From assembly GCF_002196515.1 (NCBI RefSeq), contig NZ_CP018835.1, positions 2,790,001 through 2,854,000 of the forward strand: a stretch of 64,000 nt of DNA, written 5' to 3'. Position 1 is the first letter of the stretch; every line of letters begins with the position of its first letter. This document shows positions 43,901 to 52,645 of this stretch, one piece after another. Origin of the DNA: Vibrio gazogenes. Lineage in GTDB: Bacteria > Pseudomonadota > Gammaproteobacteria > Enterobacterales > Vibrionaceae. The notes beneath the pieces are model-generated. The model was not told the DNA's origin. It did not search any database and saw nothing but the letters and a program-made list of their open reading frames with translations. The position numbers and the translations under genes were made by a program.

Positions 43901-45331
43901 TTAGTTGAGTTTCTCTATATGGATAAATTTAAATAGGTAGTTCGGCTCTGTCATGCTGCCTTTCATTGTGTCACTGAACTCTCGGATACAGTCGTTGTTA
44001 CTTGGAAATAAATAGCCATCAAACCGAATTATGTCACCACGGCTTAGCTTGAAGACCGACTGGAATATGTCACTGCTCGGGTCGAGCAAGCTATTTGCAC
44101 CAATATCACTAAAGGTATTATTAGAGGTGGTTAGGTGCATATTTTCACCGAACTTCACGGTGAGTACCCCTTTCCCTTCACTGTTGGTTGTCAGATTTGT
44201 TACTTTACCAATCCAACCGTAATGTTTGCCTTGGAGACCACATAGTTTATTTTTCCGTTGTTCACGGGCCGCTCCTTTTGACTGTTCACTTGTTGCTTCT
44301 TGATATGCTATTTGGCCGTTGTAAGATGCAATGGTTAATTTGAGTTGAGGTAATGGATAGTCGTTGACATATTTAGATAGTTCGCTATCGAATAAGCGTT
44401 TTTTTTGTAATTCAGTTACAAGATTCTGTCTTTCCTTCTCATCTTGTTCCGCTACAGCTGGTTTTCTGGTTGTTGTTTGTTCAACTGCTACTTTTTTAGT
44501 TGCTGCTTGTTCGGCTGCTGCTTTTTCAGCGGTTGCTTGTTCGGCTGCTGCTTTTTCAGCGGTTGCTTGTTCGGCTGCTGCTTTTTTAGCGGCTGCTTGT
44601 TTGACTGCTGCTTTTTCAGCGGCTGCTTGTTCGGCTGCTGCTTTTTTAGCGGCTGCTTGTTCGGCTGCTACTTTTTTAGCGGCTGCTTGTTCAGCTGCCG
44701 CTTGTTTTCTCATTTTTTCCTGACGTTTTTTCTCAGCAGCGATCCGTTGTTGTCTTGCTTTTTCTTTTTGTGCTTTTTTCTGTTGTTCGATTTGATTAAT
44801 TTTTGATTGATAGATGTTTAGATCATCATCGAGTTTTTTCGCAGTTTGGCGTATTTTTTCAGCATTATCAGCACTGTAGATATATTTCAGGTCGCTATAC
44901 AGTGTTTGGGTATCGTGAGAGACTTTGAGGCCATGATAGCTGGAAATATGTTTATATCGTTTCATGATTGGGTCGGCATACCCTCGAGCATCTTGTAATA
45001 ATTTTCTTTTTTGTTCTTGCTCTTGTTTTTCTTTTTCGTCTTGTTTTTCCATTGCTGAGTCAACTAAATCGCCACCGATTTTGACGACATCACCAAGGCC
45101 GAAAGCATGAGCGTTATTTTCAATTGATGAATAAGAGAAGCCAATCAAAAATAAGAAGCATGATTTGGCAAACAAGTGCTGCCAACTTTTTATCAATGTT
45201 TTATCATTTAAACGAAAATTGTTTTTTCTTCGATTCATATCCATACAGCATTTCCAACGTGTTGTTAAGGCATATTGATTTATGTCAATGTTTATATTGA
45301 ACTTTTGCCCGTCAAAAGAAGCTACCATCAT
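43901..45331 (-). CDS. Exported protein with alanine-rich decapeptide repeats
   Basis: 476 aa, not recognised. A hydrophobic signal-like segment (SCFLFLIGFSYSSI) lies near residues 56-69, followed by NAHAFG. The start at 45331 has AGGAAG 8 bases upstream; an ATG at 45244 with GGAA would give a shorter leader before the signal. A Lys/Glu/Gln-rich coiled coil leads into about seven degenerate ten-residue repeats of the form AAAEQAAAKK (44490-44700), encoded by 30-bp DNA repeats, TolA-like in style. The last about 150 residues are a globular domain with paired cysteines and a beta-rich pattern (HYGWIGKVTNL...RGDIIRFDGYLF) that may be an OB-like fold. Perhaps an envelope-spanning linker; function unknown. 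Confidence 0.75.
   Translation of the reverse strand: MMVASFDGQKFNINIDINQYALTTRWKCCMDMNRRKNNFRLNDKTLIKSWQHLFAKSCFLFLIGFSYSSIENNAHAFGLGDVVKIGGDLVDSAMEKQDEKEKQEQEQKRKLLQDARGYADPIMKRYKHISSYHGLKVSHDTQTLYSDLKYIYSADNAEKIRQTAKKLDDDLNIYQSKINQIEQQKKAQKEKARQQRIAAEKKRQEKMRKQAAAEQAAAKKVAAEQAAAKKAAAEQAAAEKAAVKQAAAKKAAAEQATAEKAAAEQATAEKAAAEQAATKKVAVEQTTTRKPAVAEQDEKERQNLVTELQKKRLFDSELSKYVNDYPLPQLKLTIASYNGQIAYQEATSEQSKGAAREQRKNKLCGLQGKHYGWIGKVTNLTTNSEGKGVLTVKFGENMHLTTSNNTFSDIGANSLLDPSSDIFQSVFKLSRGDIIRFDGYLFPSNNDCIREFSDTMKGSMTEPNYLFKFIHIEKLN
44490..44700. repeat. 30-bp tandem repeats within the alanine-rich gene
   Basis: About seven head-to-tail imperfect copies of a 30-base unit containing GCGGCTGCTTGTTCGGCTG (plus-strand reading). 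In-frame unit length lets copy number change without breaking the gene, so it may vary between strains. Confidence 0.85.
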
Positions 45332-45587
45332 AAATATAACTTCCTATATATCAATAGAAATATTTCTATTATTTGATGATTTTTAAAGAAATTATATTGT
45401 CGATGCTGTTAATGACAGGGCGGATGTAATCCGATCTAATATCGTAGTGATTTGCCTTTAAAGAAAGGCTCGCAAATTGGAAATCTAGAGGATGCAGTGT
45501 TCCCTACATCGCGAGCATCAGTAATATCTTGGTTATCATCGGGGAGTATTTAAGGGGGGCTGAGAATGAGCAAGTGCTATAAAAAAA
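45332..45587. other. Intergenic region, nothing assigned
   Basis: About 255 bases between the alanine-repeat gene start and the PfpI-family terminator. AT-rich promoter-like DNA near 45350-45400; no convincing reading frame, repeat or RNA motif otherwise. Confidence 0.4.
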
Positions 45588-45608
45588 CCTGCTCAAATCA
45601 AGAGCAGG
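45588..45608 (-). terminator. Terminator of the aldehyde dehydrogenase/PfpI operon
   Basis: CCTGCTC / GAGCAGG stem with a 7-base loop, followed on the minus strand by TTTTTTTATAG. Confidence 0.85.
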
Positions 45609-45671
45609 CCGAAAAAGTATCGTTTGGATATAGACAGTGGATTGTGTGAGCTTATCTGCTCAGATGAATGA

Positions 45672-46349
45672 TTATGCCAGTTTCTTCAACAGCGCCTGAG
45701 CGACTGCTTCAGAGCTAGCTGGGTTTTGCCCGGTGATCAACAGACCATCTTCAACGACATAAGGTGCCCAGTCTGCGCCTTTTTCATACAGACCACCGAG
45801 TGCCTGAAACTCATCTTCGATCAGAAACGGAACCACGTCAGTCAGTTGCACGGCCGCTTCTTCGTTGTTGGTAAAACCAGTCACTTTGCGTCCTTGAATC
45901 AGTGGGGTTCCGTCGGCTGCTTTGACATGACGTAGTACGCCCGGTGCGTGACAGACAAAGCTGATCGGTTTATTTGCACGTTCAAAGCTTTCGATGAGCT
46001 GAATCGAATCTTGTGAGTTGGTCAGATCCCAAAGTGGTCCGTGCCCGCCTGGGTAGAAGACTGCATCAAAATCTTCTTGTTTGATACCTGCCAGCTTGAC
46101 CGTATTGGCAAGGGCTTGCTGTGCGGCTGGGTCGGCTTTAAAGCGGTGTGTCTGCTCGGTTTGAAAATCAGCCAGATCACTTTTTGGATCCAGTGGTGGC
46201 TGTCCACCGTCTGGTGAGGCGAGTACGACTTCAGCGCCTGCATCGATAAAGCTGTAGTAGGGGGCTGCGAATTCTTCGAGCCAGAAGCCTGTTTTTTCAC
46301 CGGTGTTGCCGAGTTCACTATGTGAGGTCAGAACCATTAAAATCTTCAT
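45672..46349 (-). CDS. DJ-1/PfpI-family protein (Hsp31-like)
   Basis: 225-aa type 1 glutamine-amidotransferase-like protein. The nucleophile elbow is ISFVCHAPG, with cysteine followed by histidine; FYPGGHGPLWDL and FAAPYYSFIDAGAEVVLASPDGG are typical of the Hsp31/HchA-like subgroup that handles methylglyoxal or repairs glycated proteins. Start at 46349 has AAGGAAGAG upstream. It follows the aldehyde dehydrogenase by 58 bases on the same strand, suggesting joint reactive-aldehyde detoxification. Exact activity is inference. Confidence 0.87.
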   Translation of the reverse strand: MKILMVLTSHSELGNTGEKTGFWLEEFAAPYYSFIDAGAEVVLASPDGGQPPLDPKSDLADFQTEQTHRFKADPAAQQALANTVKLAGIKQEDFDAVFYPGGHGPLWDLTNSQDSIQLIESFERANKPISFVCHAPGVLRHVKAADGTPLIQGRKVTGFTNNEEAAVQLTDVVPFLIEDEFQALGGLYEKGADWAPYVVEDGLLITGQNPASSEAVAQALLKKLA

Positions 46350-46407
46350 TATTCTCTTCCTTTTCAAGTCATTGTTGTTCGTGTTTGTGAATTGCATCTA
46401 AAAGCAT

Positions 46408-47874
46408 TTACTGCGCTAAAAACTCTTCCAGTTGTGTCAGTTTATCGGTATAAGGTGCTCTCAGTCTCAGGTTGGATGGACCTTCTGGACTGTGGATGAC
46501 AATTGGTTTGGCATGGCTGAAACGGCGGAAACCGTGAATACCATGATATGCGCCAATCCCGGAAGCGCCAACCCCGCCAAAAGGTAGATCCTCAATGGTC
46601 ACGTGCGTCATGACATCATTGATGACCAGTCCACCCGAAGTGGTTTGACTGGCGAATTGTGCCTGTTGCGTCTGGCTCTCGCCGAAATAGTAAGCGGCCA
46701 ACGGGCGGGGATGCTGATTGATGTAGTCAATGGCATCTTCTAGGTCGTGATAGGTTTTCACTGGGAGCAGCGGGCCGAAAATTTCTTCTTGCATAATTGC
46801 CATATCCTCTGTGACATCAAGTACCAGATGCGGGGCAATTTTGCGACTGGACGCAGAGAAATCAACTTCATCATCTGGGGCGAGGCTGATCACGCGGGCA
46901 CCTTTTTGTTGCGCATCTTCAAGTAACTCGACCAAACGCTGATAGTGTCGATCGCTGATGATTGCTGTGTAATCCGTATTCGCTTGGAGTGTCGGGAAAC
47001 TCTGGCGCATGAATTGTTGCGCAGCGTCAATGAGTTGTTCCTCTGCACCTTGAGGGAGCAGGATGTAATCCGGGGACAGACAGATTTGACCTGCGTTAAA
47101 CGTTTTAATGGTCAGGGTTCTTGCCACCGCGGTAGACACATCTGCATCCGGTGCGATAACGACTGGAGATTTACCGCCGAGTTCGAGTGTGACAGGCACC
47201 AGATTTTCTGACGCAGCACGCATGACAAGTTTGCCGACCGCGGTACTGCCGGTAAACAGCAGGTGATCGAATGGCAGGGAACTGAATTGTTGGGCGATTT
47301 TGCTATCGCCTAGCACCACGACAAATTCCATCGGGTCAAAGTAACGTCCAACCAGCTCGGCAACCAGTTCTGATGTTTTCGGGGTCAGTTCTGACGGTTT
47401 GAGCATTACGGTGTTACCCGCAGAGAAAATACCCGCCAATGGGCCAAATGAAAGATTCAGCGGAAAGTTCCATGGGCTGATAACACCGACGACGCCCAGT
47501 GGCTGAGGCTGAATTCGGGCTTGTAGTCCTTCTTGTTCAGTGTCGATCGTTTCGGCTGCCATCCACTGTGCAACATGTTCTGCTGCGTGCTGGAGCGCTC
47601 GTATTGACGTCGTAATATCGGCGACCATTGACTGATAAGTGCTGCGGTGTCCGAAGTCTTCACTCATGGCTTGTGACAGCGCGACGCGATTTTCTTTCAG
47701 TAAGCGAATTGCACGCAACAGACGGTCCTGACGTAATTCAGCATCTGCGGGGCCCGATTTGAGATGAGCCCGTTTCATGCTGCTAAGAATTGACTTCATC
47801 TCATTGAACGATGATGCATCGGAAGAATCGAGGTTCGCTGCGATGACCTGAGCGGATGATGTTTGAACGGACAT
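46408..47874 (-). CDS. Aldehyde dehydrogenase (coniferyl-aldehyde-dehydrogenase-like)
   Basis: 488-aa NAD(P)-dependent aldehyde dehydrogenase. Motifs: cofactor-binding VISPWNFPLNLSFGPLAG and FTGSTAVGKLVM, glutamate base in VTLELGGKSPVVIA, nucleophilic Cys in FNAGQICLSPDY, and the EEIFGPLLPV segment. The class with NAGQIC(L)SPDY is usually annotated coniferyl aldehyde dehydrogenase, though substrates range widely. Divergent from a LysR regulator across about 230 bases. Confidence 0.9.
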   Translation of the reverse strand: MSVQTSSAQVIAANLDSSDASSFNEMKSILSSMKRAHLKSGPADAELRQDRLLRAIRLLKENRVALSQAMSEDFGHRSTYQSMVADITTSIRALQHAAEHVAQWMAAETIDTEQEGLQARIQPQPLGVVGVISPWNFPLNLSFGPLAGIFSAGNTVMLKPSELTPKTSELVAELVGRYFDPMEFVVVLGDSKIAQQFSSLPFDHLLFTGSTAVGKLVMRAASENLVPVTLELGGKSPVVIAPDADVSTAVARTLTIKTFNAGQICLSPDYILLPQGAEEQLIDAAQQFMRQSFPTLQANTDYTAIISDRHYQRLVELLEDAQQKGARVISLAPDDEVDFSASSRKIAPHLVLDVTEDMAIMQEEIFGPLLPVKTYHDLEDAIDYINQHPRPLAAYYFGESQTQQAQFASQTTSGGLVINDVMTHVTIEDLPFGGVGASGIGAYHGIHGFRRFSHAKPIVIHSPEGPSNLRLRAPYTDKLTQLEEFLAQ

Positions 47875-48106
47875 ATAGACTCCTTAATCAAGCTGACAAT
47901 GTATGTCGAAGACAGTGATTGATCACTTTGCTTTCAAAACTCAGCGTTTTTGGCAATGTAACTGTTTCATTCAACGCAAATGAGTGATTCGACTGCTGTG
48001 CTTCAAGATGGGGAAATCATATATGAGAGTAGCGTAATCATGCTAACAAGGTTATTTTAGATGGGGTATAAATATATTTATGACCCCTTTAGGGAGAGGC
48101 GTTGTT

Positions 48107-49000
48107 ATGTCACTTGCTCGTTTAAGAACCTTTGTGGAAGTTTATCGTCAGCGCTCGATCAGTGCTGCGGCAAGAAATCTCAATTTGACGCAACCGGCGG
48201 TGTCACAACATATTGCCGGGCTGGAGGTGGCGGTCGGGAGAAAACTATTTACTCGTGAAGCCTCTGGTGTGGAGCCGACGACAGCGGCTGATGAACTGGC
48301 GATGGATATCGGAGATAAGTTGGATGCCGTTGAATCGGCGCTGGCACAGGCGAGGTCGCGTTCAATCAATATGGAAGGCGTGCTGCAAATGATTGGTCAT
48401 GCCGATTTTATGGCTGAAGTCATTGCACCACGGCTCTTACCGTTGTTGCAGTCAGGTATTCGTATCCGGATGCATGCTGGTGATGGGGATTTAGTTCACC
48501 ATATGTTGGTCGAAGGACACTGTGATTTGGGATTTACCGCCCATCCGGTGACGGATAAACGTCTGCGTAGCGAAACGGTAATGGAAGCACCGGTGATGGC
48601 GGTTGCCGCACCGGAAGTTGCGGCCAGAATTGCTCAGGCAGAGGATTTAACGCAGGCTTTGCTGAATGAGTCGATGTTGACTTACAACCTTGAATTGTCG
48701 GTTATTGATCGTTGGTTGAAGAAAAACAACCTGCATTTGGGGAGCCATCCCCCGGCATTGGTCAGTCAGGATTTACGGTCTTTACGCCGTTTACTGATTG
48801 AAGGGTTCGGCTGGACAGTGATGCCGGACTATTTGTGTCGTGAGCAAATTCAGCGCGGTGAGCTGCAACAGATCAAAGCCCCGATAGCGGATACGCGGTT
48901 GGAATATTATATGGCATGGACTCCCAGTGCGCTGCGTCAGCCACGGATCGCTCATGCTCGGCAAACGCTTTTATGGGCGTTGAATCCACAGCACAGGTAG
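48107..49000 (+). CDS. LysR-family transcriptional regulator
   Basis: 297-aa LysR protein with HTH (LRTFVEVYRQRSISAAARNLNLTQPAVSQHIAGLE) and effector domain. The ATG at 48107 has GGGAGAGG 7 bases upstream, better than the ATG at 48080. Divergent from the aldehyde dehydrogenase/PfpI operon, its likely target; the carbamoyltransferase cluster starts about 200 bases downstream but looks separate. Confidence 0.9.
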   Translation: MSLARLRTFVEVYRQRSISAAARNLNLTQPAVSQHIAGLEVAVGRKLFTREASGVEPTTAADELAMDIGDKLDAVESALAQARSRSINMEGVLQMIGHADFMAEVIAPRLLPLLQSGIRIRMHAGDGDLVHHMLVEGHCDLGFTAHPVTDKRLRSETVMEAPVMAVAAPEVAARIAQAEDLTQALLNESMLTYNLELSVIDRWLKKNNLHLGSHPPALVSQDLRSLRRLLIEGFGWTVMPDYLCREQIQRGELQQIKAPIADTRLEYYMAWTPSALRQPRIAHARQTLLWALNPQHR

Positions 49001-49196
49001 GGAATTTTCTATTGATTTTTTTGTTATTTAAAAGGTGTGTAAACGTCTGGGTAATTCTGTTTCCGAGTATTGTTTTCTCTAAAGTTTAAAACTCTACTAT
49101 ATTCATAATGAGGTTCTAAACAGCCTTATGTTTACAACAGGTTTATAATCGATATGTGTTCATATTCATGTTTTTAACGTCAAGCATAGGTCAAAT

Positions 49197-49352
49197 ATGA
49201 AAGAAGTTTTTGTTGAGTTATTGGGTTTTTTGTTTTCTAAAAAAAGTCGGATAATTTTGCTGCCTTTTTTGTTGGTTTTGTTTCTGCTATCCGGCTTATT
49301 TGTGTTCTCTAGTGGCTCAAGTTGGGCACCATTTATCTATGCTATTTTCTAA
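49197..49352 (+). CDS. DUF5989 (SxtK-like) small membrane protein
   Basis: 51-aa single-span protein: MKEVFVELLGFLFSKKSR, then a 20-residue hydrophobic helix (LLPFLLVLFLLSGLFVFSSG) and the conserved tail SSWAPFIYAIF. This is the layout of DUF5989, small proteins encoded beside O-carbamoyltransferases and SxtJ proteins, as sxtK is in saxitoxin clusters. First gene of the 49-55 kb cluster. Role unknown; perhaps membrane anchoring of the carbamoyltransferase. Confidence 0.8.
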   Translation: MKEVFVELLGFLFSKKSRIILLPFLLVLFLLSGLFVFSSGSSWAPFIYAIF

Positions 49353-49497
49353 AAATTTGGTGTAGAAGCCATGTTTCTGTTCGTTCAGTAATTCTTTATC
49401 TTACCTGTTTTGGCTCTACTGGTGAGTAAGTGCTTATTGGTATTGTTGGTGTGTCGATTATTACTCTCTGATTTGATGACGAAAGGGATTTATTCAT

Positions 49498-50445
49498 ATG
49501 AGTTCATGGGGGCGTAATAGCCTTTTGATGCTATTCGGTGTGGTTTTAGCATTGATTCTTGGTGAAGGTCTTGTACGTTTGGCGACGATGAGCCAAGAGA
49601 ATTATGTCATTGAAATGTGGCGTTATGCCAATTTGCTGAAAGAGAAAAGTCCAGATCCGAATATCGGACATCAGCACATCCCGAATCATTCTGCGACGTT
49701 ACAGAATGTTACGATTCAGATTAATAGTCTTGGGATGCGCGGGCCTGAACCAGATAAAACATCAGCTCATCGTGTTGCAATTGTCGGAGATTCTATCGCG
49801 CTGGGATGGGGAGTCGAGGATGCCGATAGTCTCAGAGGACAACTTGAACGTGAGTTGCCAACTGATGTGGATGTCGTCAATGCCGGCATCGGCAACATGA
49901 ATTTGAATCAGTCGGTGACATTATGGGAATCGATTGGACAAAGCTTATCGGCAGATACTCTTGTTGTACTCGTTACCCCTCGATCAACCGCTCAAGTTAC
50001 AACGCAATCCCCCGGATGGCTGGTAGAACATAGTGAATTGGCTGCTTTGGTCTCTACATTTATTCAGCAAATCATCAGCGGTAAATTTGGTAAAGAAGCT
50101 TTACTTGATGGATACCGCCAACAATGGCAAAGCTCTGCTGGTCAGATGGTGTTGTCTCAGGCATTCAATAAGTTACAACACATTCAAAATAAAACCAAAA
50201 GTCACATTATTATCGTCTCTATTCCTGAGATGCATGATTTTAATCATTATCAATTCTCATTTATGGGAGAAATCACCCAAAAATTTGCTCAGCAGTATCA
50301 GTTTGAGTTTATTGATCCCTTACCGATGTTTCAGGGGGCGCCAACCTCGTCATTCTGGGTCTCTCAAAATGATATTCATTTGAACAAAAAGGCATTAGGA
50401 ATCATATCAGGATTGGTCGCTGAAAAAATGAAGAAGGAGCTTTAG
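49498..50445 (+). CDS. SGNH/GDSL hydrolase-family membrane-anchored protein
   Basis: 315 aa with an N-terminal membrane anchor (LLMLFGVVLALILGEGLVRL) and an extracytoplasmic SGNH domain: nucleophile Ser99 in IVGDSIALGWGV, NAGIGNMNLNQ (block II/III) and NDIHLNKKALG with Asp292 and His294. AAGGGA lies 8 bases before the start. Probably an esterase or acyltransferase for a surface glycan or glycolipid. One base separates its stop from the SxtJ start. Confidence 0.85.
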   Translation: MSSWGRNSLLMLFGVVLALILGEGLVRLATMSQENYVIEMWRYANLLKEKSPDPNIGHQHIPNHSATLQNVTIQINSLGMRGPEPDKTSAHRVAIVGDSIALGWGVEDADSLRGQLERELPTDVDVVNAGIGNMNLNQSVTLWESIGQSLSADTLVVLVTPRSTAQVTTQSPGWLVEHSELAALVSTFIQQIISGKFGKEALLDGYRQQWQSSAGQMVLSQAFNKLQHIQNKTKSHIIIVSIPEMHDFNHYQFSFMGEITQKFAQQYQFEFIDPLPMFQGAPTSSFWVSQNDIHLNKKALGIISGLVAEKMKKEL

Positions 50446-50446
50446 A

Positions 50447-50839
50447 ATGGTGAATAATGTATCTGTGGGGAGACAACAGATCCGTATCCGCCTGTTGGCT
50501 CTCAGTTGTGGATTATTGATATTTTCCGGTGTGATGAGTTTTGTCAAAGAAGCCATGTGGATATGGACCGTTCCATTTGCGGTCATCATCTTACTATATG
50601 CTTTGATTGCGCCAATGAAGTTACAATTTGTAATTAAGGCTTTTGACAAAATCCATGCCTTGATTGGAAAGGGACTATTCTGGGTCTTGTTTTTTATTTT
50701 TATTACACCGCTGAGTTGGTTATTGCGTTTGTTCCGTCCTAAATTACTCCCTTTAAAAATAGATAAGCATCTATCTAGTTATTGGGGAGAGCCAGAAAAA
50801 GATGCGATTACTTCCGATGATTTTAAAAAGCAATTCTAA
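50447..50839 (+). CDS. SxtJ-family membrane protein
   Basis: 130-aa protein with two to three hydrophobic helices (LLALSCGLLIFSG; WIWTVPFAVIILLYALIAPM; GLFWVLFFIFITPLSWLL) and a polar tail, matching the SxtJ family that always accompanies NodU-type carbamoyltransferases. AAGGAG precedes the start. Likely couples the soluble carbamoyltransferase to the membrane; biochemical role unknown. Confidence 0.82.
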   Translation: MVNNVSVGRQQIRIRLLALSCGLLIFSGVMSFVKEAMWIWTVPFAVIILLYALIAPMKLQFVIKAFDKIHALIGKGLFWVLFFIFITPLSWLLRLFRPKLLPLKIDKHLSSYWGEPEKDAITSDDFKKQF

Positions 50840-50851
50840 AGGAATGTATGG

Positions 50852-52612
50852 ATGACTTATATTCTCGGTATATCGGCATTCTATCATGATAGTGCTGTCG
50901 CATTGCTTCGTGATGGAGAGATTCTTTCGGCTGTGCAGGAAGAACGCTTTAGTCGCGTGAAGAATGATGATGTGTTCCCGAAAAATGCAATTGAGTGGAT
51001 TTTACAGCAGCATAATGTCACGATGGCGCATATTGATTATGTTGTTTTTTATGAAAAACCATTTAATAAATTTGAAAGAATTCTAGAAACTTGTATACGT
51101 TTTGCTCCGAGAGGATATCAGTTATTTAGTCATGCAATTCCTATCTGGTTGAAGGAAAAACTATTTCAGAAAGTTAATTTAAAAAAGCAGTTGATTGAAT
51201 TCAAAGGCGGAGAGCTTTGGAATCAAAAGTTACTCTTTTCTGACCACCACTTATCTCATAGCGCCGCTGCTTTTTATCCGTCTCCTTTTGAGTCGGCTGC
51301 TATATTGACGATTGATGGGGTCGGTGAATGGGCGACAACGACAGTTGCGATAGGGTCGGGACAGGATATTCGAAGAATCAAAGAGATGTCTTTTCCCCAT
51401 TCTTTAGGCATGCTCTATTCTACCATTACAGCTTTTTTGGGATTTAAAGTTAATTCTGGTGAATATAAGATCATGGGACTTGCACCCTATGGCCAGCCAG
51501 TTTATAGCACTTTGATCAAAGAAAATCTGGTGAATATTAAATCGGATGGCAGTTTTCGCCTGAATATGAAGTATTTTCGTTTCGCGACTGAGCTTCGTAT
51601 GTATAGTTCGGAACTTGAACGGTTGTTTGGGATATCGGCTAGGCAACCGGAAAGTAGTTTAGAGCAGGTTCATATGGATATTGCTGCGTCTATTCAGGAA
51701 GTCACTGATGAGATATTTTTAGCCTTAGCCCGATATGTGAGAGAACTTACCGGAGAAGTGAACTTGTGTTTAGCCGGAGGTGTCGCATTGAACTGTGCGG
51801 CGGCTGGGAAAGTGCTAAAAAGCGGGGTGTTTGAGCGAATCTGGATACAACCTGCCGCGGGAGATGCAGGAAGTGCATTAGGCGCTGCACAAGTATGTCA
51901 TCATCTGTACCTTCAATCACCAAGGACTCCTGCGTCGGATTATATGCCCTATCTTGGACCGGCATTTGAACAAGACACAGCTTTAACCCAATTAGATAAC
52001 ATGGATGCCGAGTATCGTCTTGTGCCGGACGAGCAGTTATTTCAATTAACGGCTGATGCTTTAGCTGATGGTAAAATTATTGCCTGGTTTCAAGGGAAAG
52101 CTGAATTTAGTCCCAGAGCATTAGGAAATCGCTCTATTCTGGCGGATCCCCGAGTGCCAGATTTGAAGCGAGAACTCAATCTAAAAATTAAGTACCGAGA
52201 ATCATTCCGGCCTTTTGCTCCCGTGATATTAGAAGAATATGCAAGTGAATGGTTTGATATTGAGGGCGCTTCGCCATATATGAATTTCATTTATACGGCT
52301 AAAGATGGCGTGAATCATAAACTTCCATCAGTCATTCATGTTGATGGCACAGCAAGACTTCAGACCGTCTCTGAACGTACGAATCAGCGGTTTTATCGGT
52401 TAATGAAGCAGTTTTATGAAATAACGGGATGTCCTGTATTGGTGAATACGAGTCTGAATGTCAGGGGAGAGCCGATGGTTCTTTCTCCTGAAGATGCATT
52501 TAACTGTTTTATGAATACAGAAATTGATATGTTGGTTATTGGTAATATTGTGCTTGATAAACATCAACAAAGAAGCCAAAAGTATCAGAAATATAATTAC
52601 GAATTAGACTGA
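50852..52612 (+). CDS. O-carbamoyltransferase (NodU/SxtI family)
   Basis: 586-aa enzyme transferring carbamoyl from carbamoyl phosphate, through carbamoyl-AMP, to a hydroxyl group. N-terminal Kae1/ASKHA-like domain: ILGISAFYHDSAVALLRDG, metal-binding SDHHLSHSAAAFYPSPF, and CLAGGVALNCAAAGK; C-terminal NodU domain: KAEFSPRALGNRSILADPR and CPVLVNTSLNVRGEP. Full length. AGGA lies 8 bases upstream. It probably carbamoylates a sugar or small molecule at the inner membrane, with SxtJ- and SxtK-like partners encoded beside it. Confidence 0.92.
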   Translation: MTYILGISAFYHDSAVALLRDGEILSAVQEERFSRVKNDDVFPKNAIEWILQQHNVTMAHIDYVVFYEKPFNKFERILETCIRFAPRGYQLFSHAIPIWLKEKLFQKVNLKKQLIEFKGGELWNQKLLFSDHHLSHSAAAFYPSPFESAAILTIDGVGEWATTTVAIGSGQDIRRIKEMSFPHSLGMLYSTITAFLGFKVNSGEYKIMGLAPYGQPVYSTLIKENLVNIKSDGSFRLNMKYFRFATELRMYSSELERLFGISARQPESSLEQVHMDIAASIQEVTDEIFLALARYVRELTGEVNLCLAGGVALNCAAAGKVLKSGVFERIWIQPAAGDAGSALGAAQVCHHLYLQSPRTPASDYMPYLGPAFEQDTALTQLDNMDAEYRLVPDEQLFQLTADALADGKIIAWFQGKAEFSPRALGNRSILADPRVPDLKRELNLKIKYRESFRPFAPVILEEYASEWFDIEGASPYMNFIYTAKDGVNHKLPSVIHVDGTARLQTVSERTNQRFYRLMKQFYEITGCPVLVNTSLNVRGEPMVLSPEDAFNCFMNTEIDMLVIGNIVLDKHQQRSQKYQKYNYELD

Positions 52613-52645
52613 ACGGATTCAATTAGGTGGAGTTTTTATAGACCT

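Noticed and set aside
44490..44700. CRISPR-like array appearance of regular 30-bp units
   Set aside because: Units are contiguous without unique spacers and encode in-frame decapeptides, so they are coding tandem repeats.
44364..44806. Cys/Ala/Phe-rich plus-strand frames over the alanine-repeat gene
   Set aside because: They are by-products of the 30-bp repeats read on the wrong strand; the minus frame has signal, coiled coil and a globular end.
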